Source: Nepenthes gracilis
Taxonomy: Eukaryota > Streptophyta > Magnoliopsida > Caryophyllales > Nepenthaceae
DNA: 64,000 nucleotides
Direction of reading: 5' to 3'
Assembly: GCA_033239525.1 (NCBI GenBank)
Contig: BSYO01000014.1
Coordinates: 8,820,404-8,884,403 of the forward strand
This document shows, in pieces, positions 57,401 to 64,000 of this stretch. The notes beneath the pieces were generated by a model. That model did no database searches and was not told the DNA's origin. It worked only from the letters and a program-made list of their open reading frames with translations. Position 1 is the stretch's first letter. Every line of letters begins with the position of its first letter. Made by a program: the position numbers and the translations under genes.

Positions 57401-58260
57401 ATTAACTGATTATGAAAAAATATGCAATGAAATTTGTCAACAAATGTCAAATCCATGACAATGTATCTTGGCAACCACATACAGAACTCCAAGCTTTGCA
57501 TACTCCCTGGCCATTCGCACATTTGGAGTTGGATATATTGGGTCTATTTCCAATAGTGTCCAAGTAGAGGGAATTCATTATCATTGCAGTGGATTACTTC
57601 ACAAAACAGATAAAAGTATCCCCATTGGCCAAGATTATAAAAAGAATGCAACATAGTTTGTGTGTCACAACATCATTTGTAAGTTTAGGATACCTGATAT
57701 TATAATGACTGATAATGGTACCTAATTCTCTAAAAAAGGTTTATAAAGTATTACACTAGCCTTGGGATTAGATTAGTCCACACATCAATCTCTTACACCT
57801 AATAAACAGACAAGCAAAGGTAACAAAGTAGACGATACTGAATTGGCTAAAGATAAAACCCAATGAAGTTGGAGGTATATGGGTAGACGAACTTCCGTCC
57901 ATTCTATAGGCTTACTAGATGACCCCAAAAGAACCAACTCAGGAAATACCTTTCAGTCTTTATTTCAAGATAGAAGCAATAATCCCAGTGGAGATAGGAC
58001 TGCTGAGCTATTGAGTGAAAAACTTTGCTCCCAGCTAAAATTCTCAACTTTTGAAACAGAACTAAGATCTCTTAGAGTAAGCTAAAGATACTACACGTAT
58101 TCAATTGGCAATCACCAATAGAGAGTCACTAGTAGTACAATAAGAAGGTGAATACATGGACTTTCAATGTTGAAGACTTGATATAAAAATATATCAAGGC
58201 TATGGGGAAGTCAGCTCATAGGGAAAAAAAATATCCCTAACTTGGGAGTAAGCATTTCTA
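54496..58260 (+). pseudogene. Decayed pol of Tat element 3 (RT, RNase H, second RNase H, integrase)
   Basis: The plus strand with stops reads, in order: RT from about 55380 (EVHYLD, a degraded INFTNVNKICPK, MPFELKNIGATYQRMINKMF); the catalytic YIDDMLVKS at 55810-55840, then KLNPTKYIFGV and FIISQRGIEANLENIKAI; first RNase H around 56330-56480; additional RNase H at 56752-57006 (NNVAKCEALLIGLKLA, SDSNMVFNQV); integrase from about 57142 (ILYKRGYSVPYMYYL), zinc region at about 57420, core at 57480-57720, and WVDELPSI at about 57880. Order and motifs define the Tat lineage. Stops in every domain make it an old pseudogene. Its gag is the remnant at 36530-37492. Confidence 0.82.
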
Positions 58261-59190
58261 ATATTGGCAATACTTTGCAAAGGGGCATACATGTTATGTA
58301 CTAAAAATGAAAAGTTAGTCTCTCGAATTTAGAATCTCTTCACTTCAAGAAATATTACCAATAGCAAGATCCTACTAGGATTATGGAGGTGTGTCCTATC
58401 CTTCACTTCGAAATGCTTGCATAATGTATTTAATTGTTTACTTTCAACAATAAAATTATTTTTGCAATTTATTTACTATTAATTTGTGTGTTTATATGTA
58501 ATTAATATAACCATAATCAACCTTGAATCTAACTGTTAGTTTGAACACCCTATCTGTAAACAAGCCGATTCTAGGAAACTGTCACGTAGAACCATAAACT
58601 CCAAGCATGGTTACACACCAAAAATTTTAAAAAACTCAAGAGTTTAATAACGAAGCATTTGATTCCTTTTGAGAGGTCAAAACATAGATCAGATAAAGTC
58701 AAACAAGACAACACTACCAATAGTCATTTGACCAATTAAATCTCATGGATACTTTCACGCATAACTGTTAATACAACTTTCTACAGAATATACACAATCA
58801 GTCAAATAGTTAAGGACTAGTGTCCAACATGACTCGCGATAATAGGTGGAAGACTTAGCCAACAAAACAGTCAACCATCTTATGGTTATTTAATTAGTAA
58901 TGATAGTCAAAAGATTTAGCTAATAATTTGGCAATCATGTATCGAAAAATTCATAAGTATACATTTGGGAAGCTAATTTCCTAACCAACATCAGCAAAAT
59001 ACTAAAGTATACTCAAAGATGAACAAATCTAAATATATACATTGGAAAATCAATAACATTGTTATAATTTACAACCATTATAAAGAGCCGTTAAATTCGG
59101 GAACAAAAATGGCTTGACTATCCTATGGCTGGCATTCAAGGTTAGGCCTTGAGGGCTAAGAGCCCCTTGATTAATCTTCAATATTAGATG
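58261..59190. other. Non-coding stretch after Tat pol
   Basis: This AT-rich region without open frames or recognised motifs is probably the 3' untranslated part, and perhaps the LTR, of Tat element 3. It ends at the insertion point of the next element. Confidence 0.4.
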
Positions 59191-61590
59191 TGTAACGACC
59201 TAGATTCTAGAACATAGGAAATTTCAGTCATCAAGTCCATATAATCCGGTCAACGCTAGTTGACCGAAAAATGTAATAAGAAAAGTAAATTGGCCTTAAG
59301 ATGAAATCAAGTTCAGCCCTTGCATGATGAAAAGAAGTTCGGATTTTCGTGATGAAAATCGAGTCCGGCATTTCTTTGATGAAAATCGAGTCCGACTTTT
59401 ACTTGATAAAGAGAAGTTTGGCTTGCCCCTTAGTATAAAAGAAGTTTTGTTATTCCTTAGTGCAAGACAAGTCCGGCTCCATCATTATCAAGACCAACCA
59501 CTTTAAAGAAAATCAAAACCGGCCTTGAACATGTTTTGAAATCGGGTTTTGTTCCATTGAAGGCCGGAGTACATTATATAAATGTAAGGCCGAAGTGGTC
59601 TTGAAGGACGGAGTAGCTTTATGTATTGGAGGCCGGAGTAGATTATGGGAAAGCTGAAGTTGATAATCCAGTCAATTGGTGTTAACCGAAAGTCGTATAG
59701 AAGGAATTGAATGTGTTTACATGAGAAAGCTAAATCTTGTTAAGTTCAGTGAACCAGGAATTAATCAAGAAATCTAAATCTCGTTTAGTTCAGTTAATTA
59801 GGAATTAATGAACTACTTGGAAATGTAAAACCATAAATGATTTAATTAATAAGAAAACTTTTTGAGAAATGTAGAGCCATAAATAAGAAACATTCCCCCT
59901 GTATTGCCAATCATTAATAATAGTTATCAGACCTAAGGCCTATAAATAAGAACTAGAGGAGTAATAAAAAAGCATGCAATAGAGTTTCTAGTAAAGGAAT
60001 GCCAAAATATCAAGACAAAGTAGAAGAAACCCAAGCAAGAGTACTCACCCCTATTTTTAAAATTCATGATTATACATGTTTGCTACGCAAGTATATATAT
60101 GAATATATATGATATTCTTATGAAATTATGATGTTTGTTTTGTTCTTGTGATTTATCGTTCTTAATCACATGTTTAAAAGAAACCTTTATATTCATGGTG
60201 TTAGATTTTATTCCACTTGAAGTATATGATTATTTGTTAAATTATATGAACTCTGATAATTATATGTTTAAAGAAAAGACTTCTAACTTTTAATGAAAAA
60301 GAACTCCAGATTTTAGAGGTTCTGATTTTGAAAGAAAAAGAACTCCAGATTTTAGAGCTTTAGATTTTAAAGAACTCCGGCTTTTAGAACTTCGGACTTC
60401 AAATGGAAATGAACTCCGGTTTTTAGAACTCCGGATTTTAAAGAACTCCGGCTATTTGAGCTTTGGTTTTAAAGGAATTAGATCTCGGGCTTCTGAACTA
60501 CAGCTTTTGTTGAAAAAAGAGCTCCGGCTTTTGAACTTTGGTTTTGTTGAAATGACCTTGGTTTTAAAGAAAAATGGACTCCGGCTTCTAAGAAAAGAAC
60601 TTCGGCTTTAAGATGATACGGACTTCAACTGATGAAGTTAAGAACGAAGAAAATATATGTAATCCGGACAGCAAGTAGAACTCTACGACTTCCGACTTTC
60701 GAACTATGATGGATGGCCATTAAAAGACATGAACTAAGAACCAAGTCTCCATTAAACTTGTTGTTAAAGATGGATGAAGGATATTGGAGTGACACTCGAG
60801 GATATCCTCTTGGGCCACGGGGGGGAAACTTTTGGTGGCATAAGACTTTTGGACTACGGTCCCGTATGTCGGGTTAAAGGCATTACCTCTCACATCGGGG
60901 AGCATAATGAGAGGATACGGCTTTAGGTTGTGGGGTTACACACAACCCGTCCTCGATGTTGTCCGCTCCTGTCAGGTCCCTAAAGATGATAAGAATTTTC
61001 AATGGTTTTTATGAGTTTTTCGAAGACAAGATAATAAGAAAAAGAATAAGGAAATTTCGAACTAAAGAAGAAACGATATGATGATTTTTGTATGCTAAGT
61101 TATGTTATGAAACTCTGTTTTGATCCGCTTATGTATATATTTATGTTTTCTGCATGTGAATATCTTGCTGGGCTTTGTGGCTCACTCTTACTATTTTCAG
61201 ATGAAGAAAGGCTTATGGAGGACGAAGTTGAGTAAGACCATATGAAGTAGCTAGACGGTATAGATGACCGGAGCTGATCAATGAAGAGCTCAATTTTATT
61301 TCCTTTTGATGTTTTGAGAAGAATTATAAAATAGTTCCGCTGTATAAGAATCTATGGATGTTAGCATGTTTCCATGATTTCTTTGGGATAAATAAAATTT
61401 GTAATTCTAGTATGCATCTCAGGACCAAGTTTGAAATTAAATCGGAAGGCCAGCTCATGTAGTTCGGCCTCAAGAAATCCTATGTATAAAAGAAAAGAAA
61501 AATTTTTATGTCCAACTATTTATTATTAATTTATTTTAAGGCAAGGTTTGACGGCGACTTTATACAGTGGAATAAGGCCAGTCCGTCACA
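59191..61590 (+). mobile_element. 5' LTR of the Tekay-like element
   Basis: This 2400-bp LTR reads TGTAACGACCTAGATT...CAGTCCGTCACA. Ends match the solo LTR and array 1 LTRs. A TATA box TATAAATA is at 59941-59948. ACTCCG-type units lie at about 59330-59650 and 60290-60690. CTCACTCTTACTATTTTCAG|ATGAAG at 61181-61206 parallels the acceptor-like block of the other LTRs. Confidence 0.87.
60290..60690. repeat. ACTCCG minisatellite in the Tekay-like LTR
   Basis: Loose units such as GAACTCCGGCTTTTAGAACTT and GAACTCCAGATTTTAGAG recur about every 20-40 bases. It is shorter and more diverged than in the solo LTR. Confidence 0.75.
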
Positions 61591-61592
61591 GT

Positions 61593-61603
61593 TGGTATCA
61601 GAG
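61593..61603 (+). promoter_or_regulatory. tRNA-iMet primer binding site of the Tekay-like element
   Basis: TGGTATCAGAG starts two bases after the LTR end CA, a perfect match. Confidence 0.88.
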
Positions 61604-61781
61604 AAAAAACTGAGATGCTTTAGGTCAATTTGAATCAACACGGAAACTTAGGACAGGATTAGTTACAGAAAAAGGGGGGTTAGTTTTACTTATGCTTTGG
61701 ACTAAGTAAATTGCGATAGCCACCCTTGGCTAGTTGACTGACGAAAATGTTCTTTCAGAAATCAAGGTCATCACTGAAGTC

Positions 61782-62640
61782 ATGTCTAATAGAGGAAGAC
61801 GAACCGGACAGACTAACAACACTCCGGATAGGGAGGCAAGATACTTGAACCTTTTAGATAGGATGGCTGAAGTCATAGAAGCCTTGGATCCACCAACTCC
61901 AGTGACTACCCCAATTCCGGTTCATCAGGAGAGATCGGTCTACGACCGCTTTACCAATGAGCGAGTTCCTGAATTCTTAGGGGAACCCAACCTGTTGAAG
62001 GTTGACACCGGGATCCAATGGCTGAAGAAGGTGTTCGTGGTGATTAAATGCCCTACTGGAGACATGGTTCTTTATGCCACCCATAAGCTGACGGGTGAGG
62101 CCCACCACTGGTGGCAAAATGCAGAAGAGAGTTTTCAATGTGCCAGATTGGGATATTCGTTGGAAAATATTTGAAGCAGTATTTTTGGAGAAATATTTTC
62201 CTGTTAATCTTCATGGAAAGAAGGAGGATGAATTCCTTCTCCTAAGGAAGGGTACTAGCTCTGTGGCGGAATACGATGTAAAATTTATAGAATTATCTCA
62301 CTATGATCCTTATATGGTGGAAGACCAAGAGAGGAAGGCTAGGAGGTTCTTTCAGGGATTAAAAGATGAGATTAGGAGGCACCTTTCAACTCGACGTTGG
62401 GCCACGTACGGAGAGGTGCTCGAGAAGGTTGTTATCTATGAGAAGGAGCTGGAGAGAGGAGCATTTCTCAGGCAAAGGACTTTTAGTTAGACTTCAAGGG
62501 CCAGTGCTAGTGGAGGCCCTTCTAAGAAAGTGAGACCATCGAGGTCCAGTGGGGAGCAAAACCAATCCGTATAGATTTCCTGAACTCTTGCTAATAATGC
62601 ATGTGATCATTACGAGAAATCACATGAAGGGAAGCCTTGC
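61782..62640 (+). pseudogene. gag of the Tekay-like element (one frameshift, nonsense changes)
   Basis: The likely start is ATG at 61782 (MSNRGRRTGQTNN); an in-frame ATG lies at 61734. The frame runs through FLGEPN and LTGEAHHWWQNAEESF. At about 62120-62145 the coding sequence shifts frame and continues with IFEAVFLEKYFP, FIELSHYDPYMVED and KARRFFQGLKDEIRRHL, all typical of the plant retrotransposon Gag domain. A TAG at 62488-62490 and further stops before 62640 interrupt the link to the zinc knuckle. The capsid would package RNA if intact; this copy cannot make it in one piece. The frameshift could also be a sequencing indel. Confidence 0.82.
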
Positions 62641-63069
62641 TATAAGAAGTTGAGGGTTTGTTATAATTGTGGCCAGGCTGAACACATGATCAGAGATTGC
62701 CCACTTGCCAAACAAGCTCCAGGATTTAAGTCTCCTATCCTAGCTAAGGTGTTTGCTATTTCTACAAAGGAGACCAAAACCTCTACGGAAGTAGTGGAAG
62801 GTACACTTTCTATCTGTGGCACTTCTAGACATGTGCTCTTTGACTCCGGATCCACCCACTCATTTGTCTCCCATGAATTTGAAAAATATCTTACGACCCT
62901 CCCTCAAGTTCTTGGCTACCCATTGATGGTCGCCTCATCCACGGGGTCATCTATAATTTTAAATGTAGTGTATCCGGAGTGTTCGATAGAATCAAATGGA
63001 TGCGTGATACCTGTTAATCTAGTTTTGCTAGAAATGAAGGACTTCGATGCAATCTTGGGAATGGATTAG
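62641..63069 (+). pseudogene. Zinc knuckle and aspartic protease of the Tekay-like element
   Basis: The open frame contains CYNCGQAEHMIRDCP, a CX2CX4HX4C zinc knuckle, preceded by a degenerate cysteine segment (CDHYEKSHEGKPCYKK). The retropepsin follows: VLFDSGSTHSFVS with the catalytic DSG and, 80 residues later, VNLVLLEMKDFDAILGMD. It ends at a TAG (63067-63069) where the family has the Trp of GMDWL. A single G-to-A change explains the stop; beyond it the same frame stays open and in register. Confidence 0.85.
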
Positions 63070-63387
63070 TTAGCCAGATATCATGCCAAGATTGATTGTT
63101 TCCGAAAAAGAGTAGAATTCACCATCTCTGGAAACAAGCCCTTCTATATTCAAGGAGTCCGGCGTAAAGAAGCATCTTGCTTCATTTCGGCCCTTCATAC
63201 CAGGCACTTGATTGGTGATGGGTGTCAAGCTTATCTAGCCTTCGCTAGTGTGACTACTGAAGGTCAAGAATCTCTGGCCAAAGAGATTCCTGTGGTGCAG
63301 GAATTTGAAGACATATTCCCTAATGAATTACCTGGACTACCACCCCAGCGAGAGTTGGAATTTGGAGTAAAATTGATACAAGGATTG
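63070..63387 (+). pseudogene. Protease-RT linker and RT N-terminus, truncated
   Basis: In the same frame as the protease, the sequence reads LARYHAKIDCFRKRVEF, then EIPVVQEFEDIFPNELPGLP, the standard start of chromovirus RT, and stops after FGVKLIQG at the nested LTR. Confidence 0.83.
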
Positions 63388-64000
63388 TGAGGACCCGAAA
63401 CCAAAAACGTAACAACTAGATGTGATTAAGGTAATTAATATCAATAAGAGGCTAAGCATGTATTGAAAAAGTGGTAGTTAAAAGTGAAAAGTTAAAAAAT
63501 GCCCAAAATTCAAGGATCGCTCGGCAGGCCTCAATATCCAAAGCACCACAAATCCCTCCGCTCGCTGGCTGCTCGAGCCGGCCTATCGATCGGATGGCAC
63601 CAGCCGCTCGCGAACTTAAAGAATCGAGCGGGCTCGGCAAAGATGAAAACGCGATCTGCTCCTCTCCGTTTTATTTTCGAATTTATTTGAGATAAATGTT
63701 TCATTAGAGAGAGAAGAAGGGAGAACGCCCGAGTCCAACCCCGAGCTAGTTATAAAGGTGAAGCCCGCGACAAGGTAAGTGTACCTCGGACGCATTTTTA
63801 ACGATTTTCAGGTTTTCTTTATGAAAATGTTGTAAGAAAGGTTGAAGCTTGTTTCCTTCGATTAATCGGTTAAACCATGAGATTATGCATGATTATGATT
63901 TTGATATTTAGAGAATGTGGCCAAACAAAAATTTTGGGGATTTATGATTTAAATGCATGATTGAGTATATATATATGGAGTTATGGCATCAATTTCATGG
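63388..64000 (+). mobile_element. Nested LTR (5' part) of another Ty3/gypsy element
   Basis: It begins TGAGGACCCGAAACC exactly where the RT frame breaks; GATTG (63383-63387) is the candidate target duplication. U3 at 63510-63640 is GC-rich with GCTCGAGCC and ATCGAGCGGG boxes like those in the array 2 LTRs. TATAAAG is at 63751-63757. AAGGTAAGTGTACCTCGG at 63772-63789 contains a perfect 5' splice consensus. The rest lies outside the window. Frames at 63471-63695 overlap the U3 and are not called. Confidence 0.78.

Larger units (their letters stand above)
59191..63387 (+). mobile_element. Tekay/Del-like Ty3/gypsy element, 5' part, interrupted by a nested LTR
   Basis: A complete 5' LTR (59191-61590), primer site, gag, protease and RT start are present in the correct order on the plus strand. 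The coding part stops 31 residues into the RT region at 63387, where another LTR begins. The remaining pol presumably resumes beyond the window. Candidate left target duplication: AGATG (59186-59190). Confidence 0.88.

Overview
The window is nuclear DNA of a flowering plant, probably a eudicot. The evidence is one ordinary spliced protein-coding gene with short GT-AG exons, AT-rich spacers, and a dense nest of plant-type LTR retrotransposons (Ty3/gypsy of the Tekay/Del-like chromovirus and Tat lineages, plus one Ty1/copia). I found no bacterial, viral, CRISPR, rRNA or tRNA gene features.

Layout. (1) 1-15060 is a minus-strand tandem array, internal-LTR-internal-LTR-internal-LTR, with a period of about 5.18 kb. 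Its LTRs are 2.6 kb and its 2.56-kb internal regions have no coding capacity, so it is a non-autonomous, LARD-like family. It abuts (2) 15061-17384, the 5' end (LTR, PBS, decayed gag) of a minus-strand Tat-lineage element. (3) 17688-27656 is the only cellular gene: a four-exon minus-strand SpoU/TrmH-family RNA 2'-O-methyltransferase of 346 aa. Its 7-kb second intron holds a decayed, oppositely oriented Ty1/copia element (about 18652-24292). (4) 28273-34678 is a minus-strand Tat-lineage element with a perfect 5-bp target duplication (ATTAT). It has lost its gag, protease and most of its RT, but keeps an integrase, an RNase H and an intact antisense ORF with its own 79-bp intron. (5) 34684-59190 is a third Tat element on the plus strand. 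It is split first by a solo LTR (37493-41044) and then by a second three-LTR tandem array (41104-54490, exact GTCCG duplication); its gag remains at about 36530-37492 and its pol at 54496-58260. (6) 59191-63387 is a plus-strand Tekay-like element with a complete LTR, PBS, gag, protease and the first RT residues. It is cut by (7) another LTR starting at 63388 and running off the window.

How the parts relate. The LTR families of regions 1, 5 (solo LTR) and 6 are clearly related in ends, ACTCCG minisatellite and downstream blocks. The coding element at 59191 is therefore a plausible relative of the kind of autonomous partner that would supply proteins to the coding-less arrays. The most notable candidate signals are: a conserved splice-donor-like block just after the TATA box and a splice-acceptor-like block near the LTR 3' end shared across these LTRs, with the minisatellite between them; two independent three-LTR arrays of coding-less elements; an intron-containing antisense ORF in the Tat element; and copy-to-copy differences that seem to fall on CG and CAG/CTG sites.
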